A DNA stretch of 64,000 nt from Methylococcales bacterium (GCA_030949405.1 JAUZSN010000002.1:2342553-2406552); one strand, 5' to 3'; counted from the stretch's first letter, positions 18,351 to 28,022 are shown. Translations and numbers: made by a program. The notes: generated by a model not told the origin, from the letters alone.

Positions 18351-19469
18351 AGACTTGTTCTTCTAAATAAAATATATTAAAATCAATTGCTTATATATAC
18401 TTGATAACACTCACAATCAGTTGATACAGCCTAATAAATAAACTTTAAATTAAATTATTAAAAATAATAAATAAGCTTTATAATAAATTTCTATAAAAAA
18501 TAAAAATCAAAGTATAACATGAAAATAAAAGAAATTTTACCAAGAATTTATGATGATAGACAGTTAAGAGCTTTAACAGGATTAAAAACAGAACATTTTA
18601 TTTTACTATTATCTCTATTTGAAAAGACCCTTATTGAAGATCAAAAAGAAAAACATGAAAATAAAGAAAGAAAATACGGTAGTGGTTTAGATAGCACATT
18701 AAAAACACCCGCAGACAAATTATTATTTATATTAAATTATATGAAGTGCTATTCTACTTTCGATCACTTAGGGTTTTCTTTTAATATGAATAAATCATGC
18801 GCTCATACTCATGTATACAAATTATTTCCAATTTTAATAAAGACGTTAGATATATTTAATGTTTTACCTGCAACAAGTTTTTCAACCCCTGAAGAAATGC
18901 AGCAGGCTTTTGGCGGAGTTCAAACATTGATAATAGATGCTACAGAGCGTGCTGTACAACGCCCTAGTGACTATGAAGAACAAAATGAATTTTACAGTGG
19001 TAAAAAAAACAGCATACAATTAAAAATACCACTATAGCTTCTTTAGGTCATTTAATTTTATATATTGGGGTTAGTTTTCCAGGTAAAAATCATGATTATG
19101 GAATGTTTAAAAAAGAATTTAATCCAGAATTAAATTGGTTTAGTAATTTTAATATATTTATTGATTTAGGTTATTTGGGGTTTAATAATGAATATAAAAC
19201 TAATTCGGTAAATATTCCTCATAAAAAACCAAATAAATCTAAGCATAATCCAAACCCAACATTAACTGAAAAACAAAAAAAAGAAAACAAAGAGATGAGT
19301 CGTGAAAGAGTCATTGTTGAGCATGTAATCGGTGGAATGAAAAGATATAGATGCCTAGTTGACAAGTTTAGAAATAAAAAAGAAGGTGTAAAAGATTTAT
19401 TTTCTTTTTTAGCGGCTATCCTATGGAATTTTAACATGATATATTAACTTCTTCTTAAAGAACAAGTCT
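18351..19469 (+). mobile_element. IS5-family insertion sequence, 1119 bp
   Basis: Terminal inverted repeats AGACTTGTTCTT at 18351-18362 and AAGAACAAGTCT at 19458-19469, flanked by AAT direct repeats (18348-18350 and 19470-19472). It carries one transposase in two overlapping frames. It lies opposite to the kinase gene it interrupts. The clean 3-bp duplication and restorable host frame indicate a recent, simple insertion. Confidence 0.92.
18519..19447 (+). CDS. IS5-family transposase, two frames joined by probable -1 frameshift
   Basis: The first frame (18519-19037) holds an N-terminal helical domain and part of the DDE nuclease fold (LIIDATERAVQRPSDYEEQ, with the first catalytic Asp). The second frame runs on to 19447, with IDLGYLG (second Asp) and SRERVIVEHVIGGMKRYRCL (the catalytic Glu). 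They join at FYSGKKKQHTIKN when the ribosome slips back one base at the A8 run at 19002-19009; the heptamer A-AAA-AAC there is a classic -1 slippery site. The second frame has no plausible own start near the junction. Other IS5-group elements use frameshifting; a sequencing or mutational loss of one A is the alternative. Confidence 0.8.
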
Positions 19470-22369
19470 AATAATTATCTTAGGGGGACTATCAGGATGA
19501 TGATATTTTAACGCGTTCCCAATTAGATTTTGTAGTAAACGTGTTATCTGATCTTGACGAGCCCATAATTGAATCCATTGACCGCTAACCTTAATCATCC
19601 CTGCATTATGTTCAATTTCGGGAGAAAGAAAGGTGAGTGCTTCATCTAAAGCCTCTCGGCTATCTATTAATTTAATCCCTTCCATTTTTCGACCAATTCT
19701 TGAAAAATCTAATAAGGCTAAAATCATTTCATCCATGCGTGTCGAACCTTCTACCGCAAAATTAATAAACTGTTGTGTTTCGAGAGTTAATTGTTTTTGT
19801 AGCGTTGATTCTAACAACATTAAATAGCTGGTTATCATACGTAACGGCTGGCGCATATCATGAGAAATAGCATAAGCAAATTGTTCTAAATCAGCATTTG
19901 AGCGTTTTAGTTCCTCTTCCGCTTGTTTTTTGGAGGTAATATCACGATTAACGACAATTGCCCCTTTTACTTGATGTTGATCATCAAACAAAGGAACCAC
20001 TGAATTATTAATAATTTTATGTACACCATCAAAGCATTCTATTTCTAATTCCTCATCAAGCGAGGCTTCCCCTTGCGTAATCGCTTTTGTCGCCGCCCAA
20101 TTGCTGGATTCTAACTGTTTTTTAGTTTCTAAACACCAGGCTTTATATTTATCATATTCTAGCATTCCAACATAACGCTCACCCGCCCATATTTTTTTAG
20201 CGGTTGGGTTTCCTTGTAAAATATTTCCCTGTGCATCTAATATCCATAACCCCACGGGCAAAATATCCATAACGGATTGCATTAGTTGCTTACTCTCACG
20301 TAAGGATTGTTCCATTAGCTTATGTCGAGTAATATCTTGCCCAATACCGCTTAAAAAAATAGCTTTCCCTGTTGAATCACGTTCTGCGCGTCCTGTTGAG
20401 CGTATCCATCGGATTTGATTATCACAATCAATAATTCGATATTCGGTATCATACGGTGTATTATCCAACAAATGAGCGCGTATATTATTCATCGCTTTTT
20501 TTCGATCATCAGGGTGAATAATCGCTAAAAAATCTTCCCAGCTTGCATTTTTTAAGGGGGGAAGTTTAAAAATATGGGTCGCTTCTTTTGACCATGTTTG
20601 TCTATTTTTATTTAAATCAGCTTCCCACGTAACGACTCCCCCATACGTTTGACTCAATTTTATTCGTTCTTCATTACGTTTTCGTCCACTCACATCTTCA
20701 ATAGTTCCAATAAGATAATGAGGTAATCCATTGGCATAATGAAATAAATGGACAGAATCACTTCCCCAAATTATGTTGCCATCTTTACGAATATACTGGG
20801 TTTCAGTCACTCCATTACTAGCCGTTTCTATCATCCAATTTGGGATGATTTCATCAAGGTTACTTAACGTTATTTGTTTAATATTCATTGATAAAAGTTC
20901 TTGATGACTATAGCCCATCATCGTACAAAAATACTGGTTAATGGCTAAAAAATCTCCTTTTAAAGATAAATTAATCACTCCAATAGGGGCGTGTTCAAAA
21001 GTTGTCCTAAATTGTAATTCACTGATTCGCAGTGCCTTTTCAGCATTTTTTTGTTGCGTAATATCAATCATAGTCCCCCGCAACCAACGAGGCCGCCCCT
21101 CTTTTGAGATGACGGAGATAATATCCCGTAACCAAATGATTGTTCCATCTTTGGCAATCAATCGGTATTCCAAATCATAAGGCTTCATTTTAGCCGTATG
21201 ATTGATACAATATTTAGAGGCCCAAATTTTATCATCGGGATGTAAATGATCTTGCCAAAAACCTGTTTGATACCATTCTGAAATTGAATAACCTAAAAGC
21301 CGTTCAGCTCGAGAGCTTACAAAAGTGATACAAAAGTTTTCAGCATTGGCTTCCCAAATAATACTATCACTCGAATTTATGATATCAATGAAATGCTGTT
21401 CCATCGCTTTAAAGTTTGTTTCTACGTTCCCCTCTGTTTTTATTTGTGGGTGTTGTTGCGTAAAAAGTGTGGAAAAAAATTGACTGGATAATGTAATTGT
21501 AAATAAAAATACAATAAAATCATAAATTAATACCTCCCCGTGGCTAATAAATATACCCTGTCCATAATAAGTATAAATAAAGGCGACAATTGCAAAAATT
21601 ATAGTCGCTAACGTTGCGGTGCTTATACCAAATTCAACCGCAAAAAAAACCAATAACAGAGTAGTTAGACTGAAAACAAGCGAACTTAGTTGAATTTGTG
21701 AAAAAATAAAAACACTGATAATAATAATTAACAGTGCGGTTAATAACTGGGTATAAACTTGTCGTTTTAAAGGTTCTTCATCGGTAGAAAAAGATAATAA
21801 AAAAGGGGTTATTAATAGCTGACCCATTGAACTTGAAAACCACCAAGAAAGCCAAAAAAATTCTAGTTGAGTCGATTGAATAACCCCTGAATTCCAAAGT
21901 AAAAAAACACCTAAGGAGACCGTAAAAGGTTGAAGAATAAAAAAAATAAATACCCATAAATTTCTAATATCTTTAACTTGTTTTAATCGTTGAGAAAAAT
22001 ATAACCGATTAAAAACAGAGGCCATTATTGCCTCTAAACTACTAATTATAGCAATGCCTAAGGCGACTTCAGGAGCAATATTATGAGTAAGTCCCAGGCA
22101 TAATTGTCCTATGAAAATACCAGGGATAATTCGAATACCAACTAAAATGACCGCCGCTAATGCAAAACCACCGGCGATAAATATAATTAAAGTAAAGGAT
22201 TGATGAGGGATTGCAAAGGCAAAACTGAGTTCACCTGCAATAAAATAGATAATCGCGAGTAATAAAACTTGAACGATAGACATAACCTTAAGATTTGAAA
22301 AAAATTTTCGAATCATAAACATATTTTTAAAGCGAGAATCATTAATCTTTTTGCCCTATCCCTATTTGT

Positions 22370-22393
22370 AGAGACGCGAGGTCTCGCGTCTCT
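22370..22393. repeat. perfect palindrome GAGACGCGAG-GT-CTCGCGTCTC
   Basis: An 11-bp perfect stem with a 2-base loop, between the kinase start and the icd end. A decayed relative (AGAGACGCGGG...GGGTCTCT) is at about 15591-15615. It looks like a dispersed palindromic repeat; it has no T tract, so a terminator role is less likely. Confidence 0.5.
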
Positions 22394-22456
22394 GGCGTTC
22401 ATAGATTAAATTTACATTAAAAATGGGTGCGCCTTGGTATCAATAAAAATATAAAC

Positions 22457-23470
22457 CTAGGCATTCATTGCGGCGATAATGGCCTCACCCATTTCAATCG
22501 TCCCTATTTTAGAGGTTGGGTTTAAATCAGGTGTAACAAATACACTGTCATCAATAATTTTTTCAACAGCGGCTTGAATTTTATCGGCAGCCGTTGTTTC
22601 ACCCAAATGATTTAACATCATTACCCCTGCCATAATAACGGCGGTCGGATTAGCAATATTTTTTCCTGTAATATCAGGCGCACTTCCATGCACCGCTTCA
22701 AAAAGTGCCGCATCTTTACCAATATTTGCTCCTGGAATTAATCCGAGTCCACCGACGAGTCCTGCGGTTAAATCGGATAAAATATCACCAAACATATTAG
22801 TGGTAACGATGACGTCAAACTGTTCTGGATTCATAACTAAGTGCATACAGCTCGCATCTACAATTTTTTCATCAAATTCAATTTCAGGATAACGAGCGGC
22901 GACTTCACGCGCCACATCTAAAAATAATCCTGAGGTAAATTTAAGAATATTGGCTTTATGACACGCGGTCACTTTTTTACGCCCATTTGCTTTTGCATAA
23001 TTAAAGGCATACTCGACAATTCGCTCTGAACCTTTCCGAGTCACCACGGCTAAGCTTTCTGCAATATCTTTATCTTTTGTCAAATAATGTTCTAACCCCG
23101 CATAAAGTCCTTCGGTATTTTCTCTAACCACAACAATATCAACATGATCAAAACGAGTTTGCGCGCCTTTCCATGTTTTAGCAGGACGAATATTGGCATA
23201 TAAATCATATTGTTGACGTAAAGCAACATTAATACTTCTAAATCCGCCTCCAATAGGGGTTGTTAAGGGGCCTTTAAAGGCAACACGATTTTTTTCAATA
23301 GAAGCCAATGTTTCATCTGGAATAGGCGTGCCATACTTATCATACGCCGCCATCCCCGCTTCGGCTTCTTCCCAATTAATGTTAGCACCTGAGGCATTAA
23401 TAATCTTAACAGCCACCTCTACAATAGAAGGACCGATTCCATCACCTTTAATCAACGTAACGTTGTGCAT
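22457..23470 (-). CDS. isocitrate dehydrogenase, NAD-type (IDH3-like)
   Basis: Oxidative decarboxylation of isocitrate to 2-oxoglutarate. 337 aa, member of the isocitrate/isopropylmalate dehydrogenase family. Motifs: IKGDGIGPSIVE, the substrate-binding RSINVALRQQYDLYANIRP, VRENTEGLYAGLEH, and MFGDILSDLTAGLVGGLG, then EAVHGSAPDITGKNIANPTA. The NTEGLYAG form and length match NAD-dependent isocitrate dehydrogenases rather than LeuB. A second, unrelated-type NADP enzyme lies at 55868-57115. ATG at 23470 (GTG at 23473 is the alternative) with GAG about 8 nt upstream. Divergent from the mtdB-type gene. Confidence 0.85.
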   Translation of the reverse strand: MHNVTLIKGDGIGPSIVEVAVKIINASGANINWEEAEAGMAAYDKYGTPIPDETLASIEKNRVAFKGPLTTPIGGGFRSINVALRQQYDLYANIRPAKTWKGAQTRFDHVDIVVVRENTEGLYAGLEHYLTKDKDIAESLAVVTRKGSERIVEYAFNYAKANGRKKVTACHKANILKFTSGLFLDVAREVAARYPEIEFDEKIVDASCMHLVMNPEQFDVIVTTNMFGDILSDLTAGLVGGLGLIPGANIGKDAALFEAVHGSAPDITGKNIANPTAVIMAGVMMLNHLGETTAADKIQAAVEKIIDDSVFVTPDLNPTSKIGTIEMGEAIIAAMNA

Positions 23471-23607
23471 CACTTAGCTCTTTAAATTTATAAAAATGAG
23501 AATAATACACAAAATTTCATCGTTTTAAAAATTAAACTCCGCTAAGTTTTGATATAATCTGAATCTTTAACCTTACCAACGCCATTAATATCCTCTCTGG
23601 AGAGACC

Positions 23608-24516
23608 ATGGAAAAATCATTTATTTTACATATGTTGACCACTGCTAAGAATTTAAGCCCGTTTGATGTCAACATGGCATTGGATGCAGGCTGGCTTTCA
23701 GCGATTCCTTACACGAATGTTGAACCTAGTGAAATACCTGCTTTAATACAGGATGTTATTTTTTCACGTAGTCCAAAAGGGTTGCAAAAAACAGGCGTTT
23801 TTATTGGTGGGCGTGATTCTAAACAAGCAATGGATATGCTTAAAACGGCTAAACATGCCATGCTGCCCCCTTTTGAGGTCGCGGTATTTGCAGATCCTAG
23901 CGGTGCCTTTACTACGGCTGCGGGGATGGTTGCCGCTGTAGAAAAAGAGTTAAATGATAAATTTAATACGGGGTTAGAAGGGAAATCTATTTTAGCGTTA
24001 GGTGGAACAGGACCGGTTGGACAAGCTGCGGCGGTACTTGCGGCTGAGCAAGGAGCCAATGTTCGAATTATCGGACGAAATTTAGAAAAAACACAACGAA
24101 TTGCCGATCTTTGTAGCAACGAATTTGGGGATGGAAAAATCGTTGTAACGGCAGGATTAGATAAAGATAAAGGGGATTATATCAAAACAGTGGATGTTGT
24201 TTTCGCCACAGGTGCGGCTGGAATTGAGTTATTAAGTGCTGATTTAGTTGCTACCGCCTCTCATTTAAAAGTAGCTGCCGATGTTAATGCGATCCCTCCT
24301 TTTGGCATTTCAGGGGTTGATACGTTTGCAAATGGGGATCTTATTGAAAATTCAAATGGTCAAGCCGTGGGTATTGGTGCTTTAGCCATTGGAAATATTA
24401 AATATCAAGCTCAAAATCGGCTATTAAAACGGATGATTGAAGACCCTAGACCTGTGTTTTTACATTTTGAACATGCTTTTGAGGTCGCGCGTGATTACAT
24501 TAAATCTTTAAAATAA
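23608..24516 (+). CDS. methylene-tetrahydromethanopterin dehydrogenase, MtdB paralogue 1
   Basis: 302 aa of the MtdB family, which oxidises methylene-H4MPT in formaldehyde oxidation of methylotrophs (cytoplasm). N-terminal signature SFILHMLTTAKNLSPFDVNM, then GVFIGGRDSKQAMDM, a conserved FADPSGAFTTAAGMV, the dinucleotide loop GGTGPVGQAA at about residue 132, and VGIGALAIGNIKYQAQ near the end. After the loop, the second strand ends VRIIGRN, with Arg where the ribose phosphate of NADP would bind. TGGAGAGACC precedes the ATG, and a TATAAT lies at 23553. It is less like classical MtdB than the next gene. Confidence 0.85.
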   Translation: MEKSFILHMLTTAKNLSPFDVNMALDAGWLSAIPYTNVEPSEIPALIQDVIFSRSPKGLQKTGVFIGGRDSKQAMDMLKTAKHAMLPPFEVAVFADPSGAFTTAAGMVAAVEKELNDKFNTGLEGKSILALGGTGPVGQAAAVLAAEQGANVRIIGRNLEKTQRIADLCSNEFGDGKIVVTAGLDKDKGDYIKTVDVVFATGAAGIELLSADLVATASHLKVAADVNAIPPFGISGVDTFANGDLIENSNGQAVGIGALAIGNIKYQAQNRLLKRMIEDPRPVFLHFEHAFEVARDYIKSLK

Positions 24517-24521
24517 AAAAC

Positions 24522-24538
24522 TTGGCATTCTTTATGCA
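24522..24538 (+). promoter_or_regulatory. possible sigma-54 promoter upstream of mtdB paralogue 2
   Basis: TTGGCATTCTTTATGCAT has the GG-N10-GC spacing and close match to the sigma-54 consensus (TGGCA...TTGC, here ATGC), about 100 bp before the ATG. No activator site was looked for. A chance match is possible in AT-rich DNA. Confidence 0.35.
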
Positions 24539-24635
24539 TCATTACTTAACTAAGTAAATATTTTATAGTATCCAACCTTATGCTGTATAAAAGAGCAAAA
24601 GGAAACGTTATTTAAATTTTTGATATTAAGGAAAA

Positions 24636-25535
24636 ATGATTTTGAAACGAAGTATCCTGCACATGTTTGATCCTATGCCAAATAATAGTCCCTTTGATAT
24701 TAATATGGCTCTTGACGCTGGCTTTGATGTTTTAATGCCTTATGCAAATGTTAAGCTTGATAGTGTTCATCGACTGACACAAGATGCTATTTTTTCACGA
24801 GGCCCTAAAGGCGTAAAAAAAACAGGATTATTTATTGGCGGACGGGATATAGGACTCGCCACCGATATGCTTAAATCTATCAAGGATGCCATGGTTCCGC
24901 CTTTTGAAATTTCAGTATTTGTAGACCCCAGTGGTGCTTTCACGACTGCTGCGGCGTTAGTCGCTTGTGTAGAGCGCGAACTTAAACAAAAATATAATAA
25001 AGAATTTAAGGACTGTAAGGCCCTCGTATTTGGAGGAACAGGACCGGTAGGGATCGCCACAGGCGTTATTGCCTCACTGGCAGGCGCAAATACGGCGTTA
25101 GTTGACCATTTATCGGTCGATGCAGCGGATGATGCGGCTAAGGAATATAATCGTCGTTTTAACAGCCAATTAACAGGGACTAAAGCAGGGAATGATAAAG
25201 AAAAGATAGCCCTTATTGCTGATGCTGATATAGTTTTTTGTACCGCTAAGGCAGGGATTCAAGTTTTAAATACTCACGTTTTAAAACAAGCCCCTCAGCT
25301 TAAAGTTGCAGGGGATGTGAATGCGGTTCCGCCTGTAGGTATTGAAGGCATTAATAGGGGAGATTTTGGCGCACCCTTAGAAAATGTTGACAATGTAGTG
25401 GGCGTGGGTGCATTAGCGGTGGGTAATATTAAATATCGTTTGCAACAAAAATTATTAGAATCTATGTTAGCCACTGAAAAACCACTCTATCTTGATTTTA
25501 GAGATGCGTTTATAATAGCGCGAGAAATTGTTTAA
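24636..25535 (+). CDS. mtdB: methylene-tetrahydromethanopterin dehydrogenase (MtdB)
   Basis: 299 aa with the full MtdB pattern: RSILHMFDPMPNNSPFDINM, LTQDAIFSRGPKGVKKTGLF, VDPSGAFTTAAALVA, dinucleotide loop GGTGPVGIATGV at about residue 133, ADIVFCTAKAGIQVL, VAGDVNAVPPVGIEGI and YLDFRDAFIIAREIV at the end. This is closer to characterised MtdB than its neighbour. The strand after the loop ends in ALVDH, with an acid, so nucleotide preference may differ from paralogue 1 (inference). AAGGA is 5 nt before the ATG. The 119-bp gap from paralogue 1 contains its own candidate promoter. Confidence 0.9.
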   Translation: MILKRSILHMFDPMPNNSPFDINMALDAGFDVLMPYANVKLDSVHRLTQDAIFSRGPKGVKKTGLFIGGRDIGLATDMLKSIKDAMVPPFEISVFVDPSGAFTTAAALVACVERELKQKYNKEFKDCKALVFGGTGPVGIATGVIASLAGANTALVDHLSVDAADDAAKEYNRRFNSQLTGTKAGNDKEKIALIADADIVFCTAKAGIQVLNTHVLKQAPQLKVAGDVNAVPPVGIEGINRGDFGAPLENVDNVVGVGALAVGNIKYRLQQKLLESMLATEKPLYLDFRDAFIIAREIV

Positions 25536-25656
25536 TTTGAATTAAACAATTTAAAACACATCAAAACCTAATTTTTAAGTATTTATTTTGGAGTTAAGTC
25601 GTTAAGGCTATTTCACTCTTTAACACGCTTAAAGAAGACAACCAAATGCTTGAACC

Positions 25657-26583
25657 ATGAAAATTATTTTTGCAGGTACTCCTGATTTTGCTATTCCAAC
25701 CTTGCAAATGCTTATTGATTCTAAGCATGAAATTTGTGCGGTTTATACTCAGCCTGATCGTCCATCTGGACGGGGGCGAAAATTAACCCCTTCACCTATT
25801 AAAAGTCTTGCCTTAGAATCCTCTTTAACGGTTTGTCAACCTGAAAATTTCAAACAAAGCCATGAATTAGAAACATTACAACACTTTAATGCGGATCTAA
25901 TGATTGTTGTTGCTTATGGACTCATTTTGCCCCAAACGGTTTTAGATGCGCCTAAATACGGATGTTTAAATATTCATGGTTCATTATTACCTCGTTGGCG
26001 AGGAGCGGCTCCGATTCACCGTGCTGTGATCGCAGGGGATAAAGAAACAGGGGTAACCATTATGCAGGTCATAAAAAAACTTGATGCGGGTGATATGCTA
26101 CACAAAGAGTATTGTCCTATTCATTTACAAGATACCAGCAGTGACTTACACGCTAAACTCGCCGACTTAGGGGCCATAGGATTAGCGAAGGTATTATTAC
26201 AACTTGAGGACGGGGATTTAGAGCCTGAAATTCAAGATGAAACCTTAGTCACTTATGCGGAAAAACTTCAAAAATCAGAATCAATGCTGGATTGGACACA
26301 ATCAGCAACGCAATTAGATAAAAAAATAAGAGGCTTAAATAGCTGGCCTGTCGCCCAAACACGTTATCAAGGAAAAAATTTACGGATTTGGCAAGCAACA
26401 ATTCAACCGATAGAAAATAAAATAGATGCAGGTTGCGTTGTCAGTAATGGCAAACAAATGCTAGTGGGGACAGGAGAGGGCGTTTTAAGCTTGCAAGAAG
26501 TTCAATTGCCGGGTGGAAAACGTTTATCTATCCAAGCTTTTTTAAATGCACATGATGTCGATGGATTAAAATTAGGCGAATGA
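25657..26583 (+). CDS. fmt: methionyl-tRNA formyltransferase
   Basis: Formylates initiator Met-tRNA using 10-formyl-tetrahydrofolate. N-terminal formyltransferase fold with FAGTPDFAIPTLQML, AVYTQPDRPSGRG and the catalytic region NIHGSLLPRWRGAAPIHRAV (Asn, His, and the Asp in KKLDAGDML), followed by the tRNA-binding C domain. 308 aa is normal. It overlaps rsmB by 4 bp (ATGA). def, often upstream, is absent here. Confidence 0.96.
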   Translation: MKIIFAGTPDFAIPTLQMLIDSKHEICAVYTQPDRPSGRGRKLTPSPIKSLALESSLTVCQPENFKQSHELETLQHFNADLMIVVAYGLILPQTVLDAPKYGCLNIHGSLLPRWRGAAPIHRAVIAGDKETGVTIMQVIKKLDAGDMLHKEYCPIHLQDTSSDLHAKLADLGAIGLAKVLLQLEDGDLEPEIQDETLVTYAEKLQKSESMLDWTQSATQLDKKIRGLNSWPVAQTRYQGKNLRIWQATIQPIENKIDAGCVVSNGKQMLVGTGEGVLSLQEVQLPGGKRLSIQAFLNAHDVDGLKLGE

Positions 26584-27869
26584 ATTTAAGAAAACCTGCG
26601 ACCCAAATTTTATTAAATGTTCTAAAAAAGGGCCACTCTTTAACGGCTTCCTTAGAGACCTATTTAGACCCGTTAGATAACGCTAAAGACCGTGCCTATG
26701 TTCAAGCGTTATCGTATGGCGTATTACGTGATTACCATCAACTAAATTTTTTAGCGAGTTTATTATTAGCCAAGCCCTTACGCAATAAAGATACAGATAT
26801 AAAAATATTAATCTTAATCGGTTTGTATCAATTACGAACCATGCGAATAAAAACACATGCCGCCGTTTCAGAAACAGTCACGGCCGTGGGTAAAAAAACA
26901 TGGGCAAAAGGGGTTATCAATGGCGTTTTACGGCAGTATTTACGTGAACAAGAAACCCTAGAGTCACAAATTACCGAAAATTTAGAAGCGAACTATTCAC
27001 ATCCTCAATGGTTAATTAAACGAATAGAAAATGATTGGGGGAAACGGACCCCTGAAATTCTACAACAAAATAATCAACACCCGCCGATGGTTTTACGGGT
27101 TAATTTGGCAAAAACAACGGCGATTGATTATTATCAGTTATTAATTAAAAATGATATTTTGGCTGAAACTAGTGAGATAAGTCCAACAGCCCTTAAATTA
27201 AAACAAGCGGTTTCGGTTGAACAATTGCCTCATTTTAGTGACGGTTGGGTTTCTGTACAAGATATGGCGGCGCAATGGGCAGCTCCTTTACTACAGCTTA
27301 AAGCAGGACAGCGTGTCCTTGATTTATGTGCGGCCCCAGGTGGAAAAACAGCCAGCATGTTGGAATTAGAACCTAGATTACAAATGACCGCACTGGATAT
27401 AGAAAAAAGTCGTTTGAAACGGGTTACAGAAAATCTACAACGTTTGGGGTTAACGGCAACACTGATAGAGGCGGATGCAAAAGATCCACAATCATGGTGG
27501 GATGGCTCACTTTTTGACCGAATTCTTTTAGACGCACCCTGTTCAGCTTTAGGTGTTATCCGTCGCCACCCCGATATTAAAATTCTGCGTCGGGCGGAAG
27601 ATATAGATAATTTAGCAACCCTACAAGCTGAAATTTTAAAGGCCGCTTGGACACTCTTAGCCCCTAATGGAATCTTGCTTTATGCAACCTGTTCCATTTT
27701 AAAACAAGAAAATCAACATCAAATTGAAAACTTTTTAAAAAATAATTCGGATAGTTTTGAAATTCCTATTGAAAGCAATTGGGGATTAACCAAAACAGTT
27801 GGGCGACAAATCCTAACAGGAGAGCAAGCGATGGATGGTTTTTATTATGCGCGCTTAGGGAAAAAATAA
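26580..27869 (+). CDS. rsmB: 16S rRNA m5C967 methyltransferase RsmB
   Basis: N-terminal NusB-like RNA-binding domain (about residues 1-135) and a C-terminal SAM methyltransferase with VLDLCAAPGGKTASMLEL, the DAPCSALGVIRRHPDIK motif IV Cys and ATCSILKQENQ with the catalytic Cys. 429 aa is normal. Translationally coupled to fmt by the ATGA overlap, the classic fmt-rsmB pair. Confidence 0.95.
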   Translation: MNLRKPATQILLNVLKKGHSLTASLETYLDPLDNAKDRAYVQALSYGVLRDYHQLNFLASLLLAKPLRNKDTDIKILILIGLYQLRTMRIKTHAAVSETVTAVGKKTWAKGVINGVLRQYLREQETLESQITENLEANYSHPQWLIKRIENDWGKRTPEILQQNNQHPPMVLRVNLAKTTAIDYYQLLIKNDILAETSEISPTALKLKQAVSVEQLPHFSDGWVSVQDMAAQWAAPLLQLKAGQRVLDLCAAPGGKTASMLELEPRLQMTALDIEKSRLKRVTENLQRLGLTATLIEADAKDPQSWWDGSLFDRILLDAPCSALGVIRRHPDIKILRRAEDIDNLATLQAEILKAAWTLLAPNGILLYATCSILKQENQHQIENFLKNNSDSFEIPIESNWGLTKTVGRQILTGEQAMDGFYYARLGKK

Positions 27870-27936
27870 TTAATTTTGTACGTTTTAAAACCGCATTCCC
27901 AGCCAATTTAAACAACTCAAATAACTTACCCATCAG

Positions 27937-28008
27937 AGCTACCAATTTAAGACGGGACACGTTGAGGTTAAGCCTCGATCCGTAGTATCCCATCTTAAGC
28001 TGGTAGCC
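27937..28008. mobile_element. 72-bp miniature element A (ends shared with the 1.7-kb IS)
   Basis: Left end (A)GCTACCAATTTAAGACGGG and right end closing in CTTAAGCTGGTAGCC, matching the terminal repeats of the IS at 1799 and 59618. The centre reads ACGTTGAGGTTAAGCCTCG. The 8-base flanks CCCATCAG and TCTATCAG agree at 6 of 8 positions, consistent with an aged 8-bp target duplication. It lies between the ends of two convergent genes. Confidence 0.8.
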
Positions 28009-28022
28009 TCTATCAGGTATTA

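Larger units (their letters stand above)
18093..22322 (-). pseudogene. MASE1-PAS hybrid histidine kinase interrupted by IS5-type element
   Basis: Membrane sensor kinase. The N-terminal piece (19470-22322) has a MASE1 membrane sensor (about residues 10-295), a run of four or more PAS/PAC domains (NSSDSIIWEANAENF; FEHAPIGVINLSLKGDF; WLRGTMIDITQQKNAEKALR linkers), and HisKA with YAISHDMRQPLRMITSYLML. HATPase begins at LLQNLIGNALKYHHPDSPPK and is cut there. The remainder (18093-18350) continues with SITDNGIGI and GTGVGLALCRKIVENHNGKI. Removing the IS (18351-19469) and one AAT duplicate rejoins the frame exactly: PKIII-EAKVDGALFQVS. As it stands the ATP-binding domain is split, so no active kinase is expected. 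No response regulator is adjacent. Confidence 0.88.
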
